Origin: Salinigranum marinum
GTDB taxonomy: Archaea > Halobacteriota > Halobacteria > Halobacteriales > Haloferacaceae
Assembly: GCF_024228675.1 (NCBI RefSeq)
Contig: NZ_CP100463.1
Coordinates: forward strand, 186,001-250,000
Reading direction: 5' to 3'
DNA length: 64,000 nucleotides
Below are positions 31,745 to 40,646 of the stretch, piece after piece (position 1 is the stretch's first letter; each line of letters begins with the position of its first letter). The notes beneath the pieces were generated by a model. That model was given only the letters and a program-made list of their open reading frames with translations, was not told where the DNA came from and searched no databases. The translations under genes were made by a program, and so were the position numbers.

Positions 31745-33778
31745 TCACCCGCTTTGCTCACCAGTTCGTATTTCGATGCGTGCTCCGTCGTCCGTGTCGG
31801 GGACTGTGAGTTCCCACTCGTGTGCATCTACGACATCGGTAACGCTCATCAGTCCGATTCCCGTCCCCGATAGTTCGTCCGTTTTTCCGAGTTCTTCGAT
31901 CTCTCTCCGGCTCTCGGCGGAGAACCCTGGCCCGTCATCGGTAACATAGAACCACTTGTCGTCAGCGAGAGGGCCGACCTCCACGGCAACGTCGTCGCCG
32001 CCGTGTTCGACGCTGTTGCGAAAGAGATTGCCGAACAGTTGCAGCAGTCGTGTCTCATCGGCCTGTATCTCACCGAGCGGGTCGTCTACGGACAGGGTCG
32101 CGTTCGGGGTGTCGATATATGACCACGCCTCCTCAATGATTGATTGGAGTTGGAGTGCGCGTACGTTGACTGCCTGGCGATCACCGCGTGCGATCATCAG
32201 CAACTTGTCGATAAGTTCATCCATCCGGTCCAGGGACTGTTCGACGCGTTCGAAATGCTGTGACTCGTTCGTTTTGCGGGCAATTTCGAGGAAGCCGACC
32301 GCTCCTGTCAGTGGGTTCCGGAGGTCGTGGGCCACGACATCGGCAAACTCTTCGAGGCGTTCGTTCTGTCGCTGGAGTGCTTCACCACGCTCGGCCAGCT
32401 GTTCTTCGCGTTTGACTGCGGTGATGGCCTCTGTCACCAACGCCTCGAGCAGGCGGAGGCTTTCGATGTCAATCTCGTCGAAGGCACGTGGCTCGGTCGC
32501 GGCACTTGTGATGATTCCATGATTCCCGCAGGGAAGGTGGACCTCTGACCGTAACGGAGTCTCCGGATTAGAAACTCCTGGTTGTTCGGCCAGGTCCTCG
32601 TAGTGACGGAGTTCGCTACTGTCGAAACTCTCCCAAAGGAGTGCGTCACCTCGCTCGAACGTCGGGGCCTCCCCGACGATCCGTACTGCTTCGTCTGTCT
32701 CGGCCACCGCGCGTAAGACGTCTTCGCTGGCATCGTACTCCCAAAACGCACTCACCGGGAGATCGAACAGGTCCAGGCCCATCTCGATCGTGATTTCTGC
32801 GACGTCCGTCGTCGTTTCAGCCGCCAACAACTGCTGTGAAATCCCGTGTAGACCTTCCAACCGTTCTTCGAACCGCTGCCGTTCGAGTTCGTACCCGGCC
32901 CACTGTCCGAGGAGCCTGATCACCTCGCGCTCGCCAGAGGTGAATTCCAAGTCACGGTCGTGGGGGGCCGCAAAGCAGAACGTCCCGTAGAGGGCCTCCC
33001 CGACCATGACCTTCGTTCCGATATAACAGCCCAACTCGAACAGTTCGTACGCCGGGTCGTTTTCGCCTAACTCCGCTCGGGCGTCTTGCATACCCACGAG
33101 GCTGTCACTTTCGATGGTTTTCCGACAGTACGACTGCTCTATTGGTGCCGATTCGTCCGGCTGGAGGAGTGTGTGATCGCCAACAGCGTGGACAATCTTC
33201 TGTACGTCCTCTTCCAATCTCGTTAAGAACCCATACGGCAGGTTCAGGTACTCACATCCGATAGAGAGGATGCGCTCGGCTTTTTGTTCGAACGTGAGAC
33301 CGGTCTCAGCGCCAACCTGATAGAGTTTTGCCAGCACCTCCTGCTTTTGTTCTGCAGCCCGAGCCCTCCGCTCGCGCTCTGTCACATCCCTGACCACGCC
33401 GACGATATCTTCAGTGCCGTCGTCCCGGATATGTTTCGAGATGCGAACATCTACCACCTGCTCGGTTCCGTGGCCAATTTCGAATGTCAGAATCTCATCC
33501 TGGATTTCTCCGTCGGCAATATTGTCGATGGCCGTAACGAATCGATCAAACTCGCCCGATTGAACCAGTCCTGACTCGACCAGCGTGTCGAACGTCTTGC
33601 CGACCAGTTCGTTCCGCTCATGTCCAGTCAGTGAACAAAGCGAGTCGTTGACGTAAGCGATGGTACCGTCCAGATTGACGACGAAAACGCCGTCCCGAAC
33701 CGCTTCAATGATGGACCGATCCGGGTTTGTGATCTCTTCGTTATCCCCCGAAGCCTCATTGTGGGGGCCTGTCTCCAT
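31745..33778 (-). CDS. PAS-GAF-GAF sensor histidine kinase
   Basis: 677 residues: PAS domain at about 20-135 (DGVFVVNLDGTIAYVNDS), GAF domain at about 160-300 (ILSIGCEYLNLPYGFL), a second GAF-like domain at about 310-460, then HisKA with the phospho-acceptor His484 in VVAHDLRNPLTG and an HATPase with FGNLFRNSVEHGG, YVTDDGPGF and GTGIGLMSV. No membrane helix, so it is cytoplasmic and likely senses redox, light or a small ligand. A single-domain response regulator gene follows at 49 bp. Such kinases are numerous in haloarchaea and few ligands are known. Confidence 0.9.
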   Translation of the reverse strand: METGPHNEASGDNEEITNPDRSIIEAVRDGVFVVNLDGTIAYVNDSLCSLTGHERNELVGKTFDTLVESGLVQSGEFDRFVTAIDNIADGEIQDEILTFEIGHGTEQVVDVRISKHIRDDGTEDIVGVVRDVTERERRARAAEQKQEVLAKLYQVGAETGLTFEQKAERILSIGCEYLNLPYGFLTRLEEDVQKIVHAVGDHTLLQPDESAPIEQSYCRKTIESDSLVGMQDARAELGENDPAYELFELGCYIGTKVMVGEALYGTFCFAAPHDRDLEFTSGEREVIRLLGQWAGYELERQRFEERLEGLHGISQQLLAAETTTDVAEITIEMGLDLFDLPVSAFWEYDASEDVLRAVAETDEAVRIVGEAPTFERGDALLWESFDSSELRHYEDLAEQPGVSNPETPLRSEVHLPCGNHGIITSAATEPRAFDEIDIESLRLLEALVTEAITAVKREEQLAERGEALQRQNERLEEFADVVAHDLRNPLTGAVGFLEIARKTNESQHFERVEQSLDRMDELIDKLLMIARGDRQAVNVRALQLQSIIEEAWSYIDTPNATLSVDDPLGEIQADETRLLQLFGNLFRNSVEHGGDDVAVEVGPLADDKWFYVTDDGPGFSAESRREIEELGKTDELSGTGIGLMSVTDVVDAHEWELTVPDTDDGARIEIRTGEQSG

Positions 33779-34041
33779 ATTTACATATCACACTCATTCA
33801 ACATAGCAGTTTTGTTCGACGGATCGCAACGTCGTGCAGCGGGAGTGCCGAACAGTGCGGGGTCTAGCATCACAGCATTGGCTACGAGTTGCGAGAGATC
33901 ATCTGTAACAATGTTCAGGATCATGAGGGGTCGCGAAGAACTCCGACTAGGTTACGCGTTATAGACTAGTCGAAATATATCCCGGAATTACGAATCTGAA
34001 TTTGAGAATCGAGTCTCAATTACCGAGGGCTGGTTAGCTTT

Positions 34042-34800
34042 AGCATCGAGTCCACCAGACAGCGAAGGCGTTCAACCACGAGTCCGCGGTCACCAACCGT
34101 GCGTTCGAGAACGTATTTGAGAACGAGGAGGTTCGTCATTTTACCTCACGAAGGACACGCTCGATGGCGTTCCGAGTTCCATATCGTTCGGATCGAAATC
34201 GGAGGCCGAGTCGCTCCAGCGCGTTCTTGAGATGATGAGCGTCATCGACGAGAAGCGTCACGTCTGAAAGCTGCTGTTTCTCGCACAGTTCGCGAAGAAC
34301 CAGCACGGGAAGTTGCGTTGTTCGCGTCTGAAACAATCGAACATAGGGGAATTGGTTTGAGTCAGGATCGACCGCCGCAAACAGCCAGTGACGCTGTCCG
34401 TTGACGCGAATCATCGTCTCGTCAACCGCGATCTGATTCGGTTCGACGTCACTGTCGGGCTGTAGAGTGGCCTTCCGAACCCAGCCGTGAATTGCTGTGC
34501 GACTTCGTTCGACACCCAACCTCTCACGATGTTGTTTGGTATTCGAGAGCATCTGTCTTTAGCGGTATGATCCACGCAACCGAGGCGAAACAGTTGTCTC
34601 GTGCTGCTTCTTCGTTGTCGTTCACGGGGCTCGATTTCGGAACGAAACCGAACGGGCAGTATCCGAGCGAGGACTTCGAGAAAGTCCTCGCTCGGAGTGC
34701 CTTCGACGGTGAATTCGTCCATACAACCGCGAAAGAGCTACAGCTTGCACGGGGAGAAGACATCAATCTCCAGCATCGGAGTCCGCTCGCGAAATCACTC
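34042..34800 (-). pseudogene. IS6-family transposase, degraded
   Basis: Core blocks of haloarchaeal IS6 transposases: HGWVRKATLQPDSDVEPN, QIAVDETMIRVNGQRHWLFAAVD with the first catalytic Asp, LLVDDAHHLKNALERLGLRF with the second, and ERYGTRNAIERVLREVK with the Glu. A TGA at about 34136 then replaces the codon before RTSSFSNTFSNA, which continues in frame. The N-terminal part (34800-34560) has lost frame. It is clearly inactive; IS ends were not defined. Confidence 0.75.
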
Positions 34801-34930
34801 TGTAGACGCTAGAGATCGGGGCGGGCCGCACGCGAGTGAAGACAGACGCACGTCAATTCCCACTCTCTCTCAGTGTTGATATTCAAGCGACATGATATAT
34901 AGCACGGGTTTGTGTTGGGTATCTCGAACG

Positions 34931-37849
34931 ATGAGCCAGAACCGACCAGAAGACGACGTTTCGACTCTATCGGGCGGTGGGTCACCGACGAAACGGAGAC
35001 GGTTTCTGACCGGCGTTGGATCTGCCGCATCGGTGCTTCTCGCCGGCTGTAACGAACGAACCTCGACGTCGTTCGAGGCCACGCCCGCCGGCTTCTCCGA
35101 GGAAGGGATGCAACTGGCAGGCTACGAGGCGGCAACTCAGCGCGAACAGACCACCGAGCGGAGCCCCTCGGCCGCGGGGCTGTCCGTCGACGTGACGGTT
35201 ACGAGCTACCTCACGACGTACGGCGTCGAGGACGCGAAGACGGTCGTCGGCGGAGTGCTCGCGACGCCGGAGATCCGTCTCCAAGGGCGGCGATTCAACC
35301 CTCTCGCGACCGACTCGCTCGCCTCCATCGTCGAGAGCGACCGGGCGAAACGGCTCCTAGTCGAACTCGACGTCGTCGGTGAGGAGGCAAGGTGGGCGGA
35401 GCCACCGACGGCGATCGAGGGGCCGGGAACGGCCACGATGCTCGGCAGTGACGTTGAGATCGAGCGGTTCAGCGGCCGTGCAGTCGGCCCGAAAGACGAC
35501 GACGCGACGGCGGTCGTAATTAACGTTGCCCGCACCACCAGCGAGGGTGATGCGGTCATCGGGGTCGTCGTCCAGCACGCGCCGCTGTCGGAACTCCGGA
35601 CGGACGAGCGGCGCCGTCGACTGCCGGACGTCACCATCGACGGCGTCGACACTGAGGACGGCGAGGACCCAACAGCCGACGACGAGGCCACAGAGCCGGA
35701 AGAGTCGGAGACCCCGTTCGACGCGGCGTTCCTCGATCGGGTGGGCGAACTCAGCCTGGACCTCTTCGAAACGGTCACTCCGCGGTCCCCCGAAGAGATC
35801 GGCACGCTCGCCGGCATCACTGTCGAGGACCTGCGACTCGTCCAGGTCGTCGACGATACCGAGGTACGGAATCTCTCGAACAGTCGGACGTTCTCGCCGC
35901 CGCGTCCCGACCTCGTCGAGGAAATGCCGACGACCGCCTTGTTCGACATCGACGTGCGGAACCGGTCGCTGCTCCCGAAGCAAGTCACCTTCGAGGTTCG
36001 ATTCGTCCACTCCTGGGGGGGTCACATGAGCCACGTCAGCTTCGAGCGCAGCGAGATAGAGGAAATCCTCGACGGGAGCGACATCCGGGGATACTTCGAC
36101 AACGGCTCGCGGGACGACGACTGGTCGAAGATGCTTCCCGTCGTTCCCCTCGACGACGAACTCGAACGGGTGGAGGTTACCGCGGAAGCCGCCGGGGGGC
36201 CCGTGTACGACACCACGACCATCACAGCTGGCGCAGACTGGACGACGACACGGAAACGCGTGCTCAACGTCGGCGTCTGGGACGTCAGAGACCCCGAGAA
36301 GGGGAGCAACTACGGGTCGACGAACGGGTTCGCCTCCGAGTCGAGTTCAATGGCCTGGTCGGTCTTCGAGTATCTCAAGCGCACGTTCCCCGGGGCGGTT
36401 CGGCTCTGGCAGTACAGCAGGGGGCTTTCACTCGACGGCCACAAGAAGTGGCTGCCGAAGTCGCCCAACAGTGACTTCCGGCGAGCACGACGCGGCCTCG
36501 ACAACACCGTCGCGGGCAACAACTCGGCAAACTTCCCGGATGACGGTCGGTTCTTCCGCTACGCGACGGGGACCTCGAACAGCACCACGAAGCTCACCCC
36601 GAAACAGGCCAGACAACGCGACGTTAGGGCGGTCGAAAAATACGGTTTCGACGTGACGCTGCTCATCGTTCCGTCGAATCACTCCTCGAACAACGGCGGC
36701 GTCGAATACTACACCTACCACAACAAGAGCGTCGACGGCCTTTTCCCCGGTTACAGGGGGATGGCAGTTTCCGCGGTCGACCCTGGTGATTCACGTGCGA
36801 GACACCTTTCGGCTTGGATTGCAGCTCAAGAGATCAGCCACTACGTGAGTGAACAGCCGTATCGACCGCACGTCGAGATGGCACAGCGAGACACCGATGG
36901 GTCCGACAGCACGTACAAGGGTGCACACGTCGACTTCGACCATGCGCGCCACGAACACTCTGACAACGACGACGACGGGACGAAAGACGTACCGGGCGTC
37001 ACCGCCGTCGGCTACGACCTGACTGATGGCCGGTTCAAACTCGTTCAGGGGTATTCCATCGGGCAGTTCGGCCGATTCTCGCCGAAACGAATCCACAAAT
37101 CCGGCGTCGACAGCCAGTACGTCCCGCTTTCGATGTCGAGTTACATGAGCTACGACACCAGTAAGAACTGGACCGACGCGATAATCCGCCAGCGCCTCGT
37201 CGAGAGCGCCTACGCGTTTCAGGGGAGCGATACGACGAACGCGAGTGTGGGAGCGCGTCCGACGAAGACGACCATCCTCGACGCCGCCGGGCTGCCGACC
37301 GACGGCGGCGGTGTCGAGTTCTACGACGTCGGCGCCTACGAGGGGTACCCACAACGCTCGATGGAAACGGGTGACGGCGTTGAGGTCGAACTCGTCACGT
37401 CGGCCGGCGAGGCCGTCGTGACAGCGACCGTTCCGAGTTCCAGACGCGAGACACACACCGGTGAAACGACCGAACACGTCGTGTTCCGCCTCCCGTTCCC
37501 CGAGCGGGTCGTCGAGTTCAGGACCCGACTCGATGGCGTGGAGACTCGCGTCAATCCCATCACGCGCAGCGTGCGCGACACCGTCGGTCGGGTTCCCGAT
37601 CGCGGCCTGCGGACGAGTCCAGCGGCCGCGGCCGAGATGTTCGGCGCGGCGCTCGACAGGGTGGGGGCGGCGATGGACGAGGGCTTGTACACAACCGCTG
37701 CCGAGCGAATGAAGAGCGAAGTGCGACCGCTCGTCGATCGTCACGTCCGCGACGAGTTTGACGCGACCATCGACGACCCGACCCGCCAGCAATTGACGGA
37801 CCTCGTCGATCGGATGACCAGTCGGCTCGACAGAGTAGCCGACAGATAG
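34931..37849 (+). CDS. Large Tat lipoprotein with degenerate zinc-protease-like motif
   Basis: 972 residues from ATG 34931. The N-terminus has the twin-arginine signal KRRRFLTGVGSAASVLLAGC, ending in a lipobox cysteine, so the protein is exported folded and anchored outside the membrane. Residues 50-450 are acidic and beta-rich. A middle block includes HLSAWIAAQEISHYV, where QEISH sits in the position of an HExxH zinc-protease helix but with Gln for the first His, followed by further His-rich sequence (HVDFDHARHEH). The last 200 residues are helical. No family is recognised. Possible roles are adhesion, a cell-wall enzyme or an inactive peptidase; none is shown. Confidence 0.72.
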   Translation: MSQNRPEDDVSTLSGGGSPTKRRRFLTGVGSAASVLLAGCNERTSTSFEATPAGFSEEGMQLAGYEAATQREQTTERSPSAAGLSVDVTVTSYLTTYGVEDAKTVVGGVLATPEIRLQGRRFNPLATDSLASIVESDRAKRLLVELDVVGEEARWAEPPTAIEGPGTATMLGSDVEIERFSGRAVGPKDDDATAVVINVARTTSEGDAVIGVVVQHAPLSELRTDERRRRLPDVTIDGVDTEDGEDPTADDEATEPEESETPFDAAFLDRVGELSLDLFETVTPRSPEEIGTLAGITVEDLRLVQVVDDTEVRNLSNSRTFSPPRPDLVEEMPTTALFDIDVRNRSLLPKQVTFEVRFVHSWGGHMSHVSFERSEIEEILDGSDIRGYFDNGSRDDDWSKMLPVVPLDDELERVEVTAEAAGGPVYDTTTITAGADWTTTRKRVLNVGVWDVRDPEKGSNYGSTNGFASESSSMAWSVFEYLKRTFPGAVRLWQYSRGLSLDGHKKWLPKSPNSDFRRARRGLDNTVAGNNSANFPDDGRFFRYATGTSNSTTKLTPKQARQRDVRAVEKYGFDVTLLIVPSNHSSNNGGVEYYTYHNKSVDGLFPGYRGMAVSAVDPGDSRARHLSAWIAAQEISHYVSEQPYRPHVEMAQRDTDGSDSTYKGAHVDFDHARHEHSDNDDDGTKDVPGVTAVGYDLTDGRFKLVQGYSIGQFGRFSPKRIHKSGVDSQYVPLSMSSYMSYDTSKNWTDAIIRQRLVESAYAFQGSDTTNASVGARPTKTTILDAAGLPTDGGGVEFYDVGAYEGYPQRSMETGDGVEVELVTSAGEAVVTATVPSSRRETHTGETTEHVVFRLPFPERVVEFRTRLDGVETRVNPITRSVRDTVGRVPDRGLRTSPAAAAEMFGAALDRVGAAMDEGLYTTAAERMKSEVRPLVDRHVRDEFDATIDDPTRQQLTDLVDRMTSRLDRVADR

Positions 37850-37887
37850 ATTATACATAGTGCGAGCGCATACCCGCGTCTTCAGGC

Positions 37888-38140
37888 CTGTCTCTTACCC
37901 ACATGTCCGTCGGACTCCAACGTCACGTTGCAGACGCTCTCGACGATGATCTGGATCTGAAGAATCAGGGTCGAGATATGATTCCAGCGCAGCCACTGAG
38001 GAGGGGATGGTCGGATCGGAGTTCTTCGGCCATCTGTGATCGCTTCTGTTCGCGAGCGAGACGGGCATATACCGCTCCTTTTGCTCTCAGTCACGACGGT
38101 GCATCTCGTCCCGCCGGGTCGACTTGTGGGTAAGAGACAG
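37888..38140. repeat. 253-bp MITE with IS50-like inverted ends
   Basis: CTGTCTCTTACCCACATGTC at 37888 and, inverted, CTGTCTCTTACCCACAAGTC ending at 38140 differ at one base in 20. The words match the Tn5/IS50 end sequences in 15 to 16 of 19 positions, suggesting an IS4-superfamily relative. No gene inside, no clear target duplication. Confidence 0.75.
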
Positions 38141-38450
38141 AGCTCTAGTTGTAGGGCTCTGATGATGGGCTACGGTCTTACACTGATTCGAGCGCGGCGT
38201 TATTGCGGCGCTGAACGATTCGCGATCCGGAGACATCGTTGGACAGAGGGGCGCATTCACATATAGACCGCCGTCGCCACCAATGTACACCCGCCCACAC
38301 CCAGTGTACACCATTCACTTGCGGAGAAATCCCGTGGGGGCACGCCGCGCGAAATACCTTGAGAAGCATCATCAGCAATGTTGAGGCCGTAAGATAGATC
38401 ACGCATGGGGTGGACAAGCGGACCGATATGGACCAAACAGCCAGGAAAAA
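38141..38450 (-). pseudogene. Decayed gene fragment, copy B of an unknown family
   Basis: The minus strand reads LSYGLNIADDASQGISRG, VPPRDFSAS then, after a one-base deletion near 38316, MVYTGCGRVYIGGDGG and LYVNAPLCPTMSPDRE. It is homologous in order and spacing to copy A at 8650-8935. It is truncated at one end by the MITE at 38140 and has a TAG about 20 codons upstream. Family not recognised; the VYTxC..VYIGxD part suggests beta-propeller blades. Confidence 0.45.
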
Positions 38451-38989
38451 CCTAACCCGTCGAATATTGGCGCTCTGAGCCTTGAAGAGGGCGAATATGA
38501 GCGGACAGTCGTGTTCGACCGGTGGGCTCAGGGACCCCATGGGGCATGGGCGAGTTACTAAACCCCCCGGCATGCTGCCTCGTGTGTTCCGAGAGACGCG
38601 CCCGCCAGTGACCGCCGCTGAAGGCGCGATAGCCGAGATAGCGACCGGTGCTCTCCGCGAGTGAGTCACCGGGCTCGTCGCGAAGGAGGACCGAGCGCGT
38701 GCCCGAGAAGGTCGTAGCCAACGTCGACGAACTCTCGGAACCCGACTCGCTCGACGACGATCGAGTTCATACTCATCCTAATTTGGATTTACACCCCGTA
38801 ACTTGCGGGAGTCTAAGCCGATTATGGGCGGTGTGAGAGTGGCCAAGAAGTACTCTCAGCCCCTTTCGATCCGTAATCTGGTTAAATCTAATTATGGAAA
38901 TACGGTCTGAGAGAGATAATTTCGTCTATTGGTGAAGTGAATTATGTGAATTCGACTGTTGTAAGGGTTCTATCTCCAAAATCCGATTA
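38451..38989. other. Gene-poor stretch before TnpB remnant
   Basis: No convincing gene. A short plus-strand peptide VPEKVVANVDELSEPDSLDD near 38700-38765 looks coding but is isolated. GATTATGG words recur at 38819, 38891 and 38988. Confidence 0.4.
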
Positions 38990-39168
38990 TGGAAACTACT
39001 GTTTCGGCCTTCGAACGCATCGGTAAGCGTGTTGAAGAGAGGCTTTCTGAAGTAGGGCAGGGATGGCCCGAATCAACGCCCGTGGAGACTGCGCTCCCTA
39101 CGGGCACGCCTGACTTTCAGCGTGTGTCTGCAAAGCGCGTCGTGGAAACAGGAAGCCTCGGGTCTTGA
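38990..39168 (+). pseudogene. TnpB C-terminal remnant
   Basis: Reads AFERIGKRVEERLSEVGQGW, then ESTPVETALPTGTPDF and VSAKRVVETGSLGS stop, the signature C-terminus of haloarchaeal IS1341-type TnpB. A hairpin GCCTCGGG/CCCGAGGC at 39155-39178 overlaps the stop, as is usual at the right end of such elements. Nothing of the catalytic part remains. Confidence 0.75.
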
Positions 39169-39401
39169 CCCCCGAGGCGATTCACTACACCGTGAACAGG
39201 TAGCCTGTTGGTGAGTGTTTAGTAAGTTTGAATACTGACGCACGGCTGTTTTTGATCGAGGCGTCACCCCTCCTTCCCCCCTTCCCCCTACAGTGGTGGC
39301 CCTCACTTTTCCGCCGGCAGAGTACCCCGGAGCGACCGCCCCCCGACCGAGACGTGGTCGGCCCGTGGAGACGAGCAGGTATCCGGTCCCCTCCGAGCCA
39401 C

Positions 39402-39860
39402 TCAGTCCCCAGTCCCGGCTTCTCGTTGTCCAGTGAACTCCTCGGGCGTGAGCCGGAAGAATCGGAACTCCAGAGTGAGGGGGTGGCTGTCGTACACGTC
39501 CACGAACGGGATGCTCACTCGCTGCATCGCCTCTTCGACTGCGGGGTCGAGCGCCGAGTTCGTGATCTCCTCCAGTCTGCCGGTCGCGACGACGCTCCGC
39601 CAGCCGTGCTCCGTCTCGTCGTACGTGACGAACGATATCTCCCGATCCGCGTCGACGAGTTCCGCCTTGCCGGCGTCCTCCGGACCGACGGCGAGCCGGA
39701 AATAGAGGTTCCTCGTCTCCTCGTCGTATCCGTACGAGATCGGTCGAGTGTACGGAGGACCGTCGCTGGACGTCGCGAACGAGATGACGCCTGTCCCACC
39801 ACTGCCCAGGAACTCGTTCCGTTCTTCCGTGCTCATCCGTACCGAGCGGACGTCTTCCAT
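39402..39860 (-). CDS. Pyridoxamine 5'-phosphate oxidase-family FMN-binding protein
   Basis: 152 residues with the split-barrel fold pattern: STEERNEFLGSGGTGVISFAT, PYTRPISYGYDEETRNLYFRLA, GKAELVDADREISFVTYDE and WRSVVATGRLEEI. These are the strands that bind FMN or F420 in the PPOX superfamily. Members act as flavin reductases, heme-degrading or general redox proteins; the substrate here is unknown. Next on the same strand upstream is a broken metallo-beta-lactamase-fold gene 22 bp away. Confidence 0.8.
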   Translation of the reverse strand: MEDVRSVRMSTEERNEFLGSGGTGVISFATSSDGPPYTRPISYGYDEETRNLYFRLAVGPEDAGKAELVDADREISFVTYDETEHGWRSVVATGRLEEITNSALDPAVEEAMQRVSIPFVDVYDSHPLTLEFRFFRLTPEEFTGQREAGTGD

Positions 39861-39882
39861 AGGGAGACATGAAGCCGAACAA

Positions 39883-40403
39883 TCAAAAACCGTGTCTCCG
39901 CACGTCGCACGCGACCGGAGGAGTGGTCCCTCCGATCACGTGAGGCTGGCCCGGCACATCGAGTTCACGCTCGTCGGAAAACGGTTCGACCGATGTGACT
40001 GCTGGGATCGAGGTGCCGTCCGAGTGGAGGACCTCGACGAGATAGCGGAAGACTGCCGGGCGCCAGAGGTTCTTCAGGAATCCGGCCAGCGGTGGATCAC
40101 CGCCCGTTCGGGCACGTCGTCGTCCCGCCTCGTGCAGCCAGACCGGGACGGGGGCCGCTGTTCGCAACTGTTCGGCGAACCCGATGTGGTCCGGATGGGC
40201 ATGCGTCAACAGACACGCGTCGATGTCGGCAAGCTCGTAGTTCAACGCAGCCAGCCGGTCGAGTAACTCCTGCCAGTGGGTGGAAATCCCGTGTCGACGA
40301 CGGTGAGAGTGTCGTTCTCCTCGACCAGATACCAGTTGACGTGCGTGCTGCCGCACCGGTGGATTCCCTCAGCGATCTCCGCTGTCGCGTCAGTGGTGGT
40401 CAT
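39883..40403 (-). pseudogene. Metallo-beta-lactamase-fold hydrolase, frameshifted and truncated
   Basis: From ATG 40403 the start reads MTTTDATAEIAEGIHRCGST and VNWYLVEENDTLTVVDTGFP; then the frame shifts near 40280 and continues THWQELLDRLAALNYELADI, LTHAHPDHIGF (the intact HxHxDH zinc motif), VPVWLHEAG and SVEPFSDERELDVPG. After QPHVIG, where the family has TPGHSPGH with the next zinc histidine, the sequence breaks off. Likely non-functional. Confidence 0.75.
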
Positions 40404-40646
40404 GGGGGAGTTGTGGGTTGGCTCCCCGACGCGTCCACACGACACACCTCGATCTCCCCCCTGCACGGTGACGGAACGGACGCCCGGTACTGAGTTCGAC
40501 GGTGGGGTGTATTGAGTGTTGACACGAAATGGTGAGCCCGGTCCGTCCCCACCGGGGAGAGACGCGCCCTGGAGACGGCACGGCTCTCGAACCCCCTCGC
40601 CCCCTGAGACTTCCGAGGGCCCCGGAGATGTCGAAGATCCCGTCGA

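Noticed and set aside
38178-38669. 163-residue minus-strand frame as a membrane protein
   Set aside because: Only a short internal part agrees with the copy B peptide in another frame; the remainder lacks coding character.
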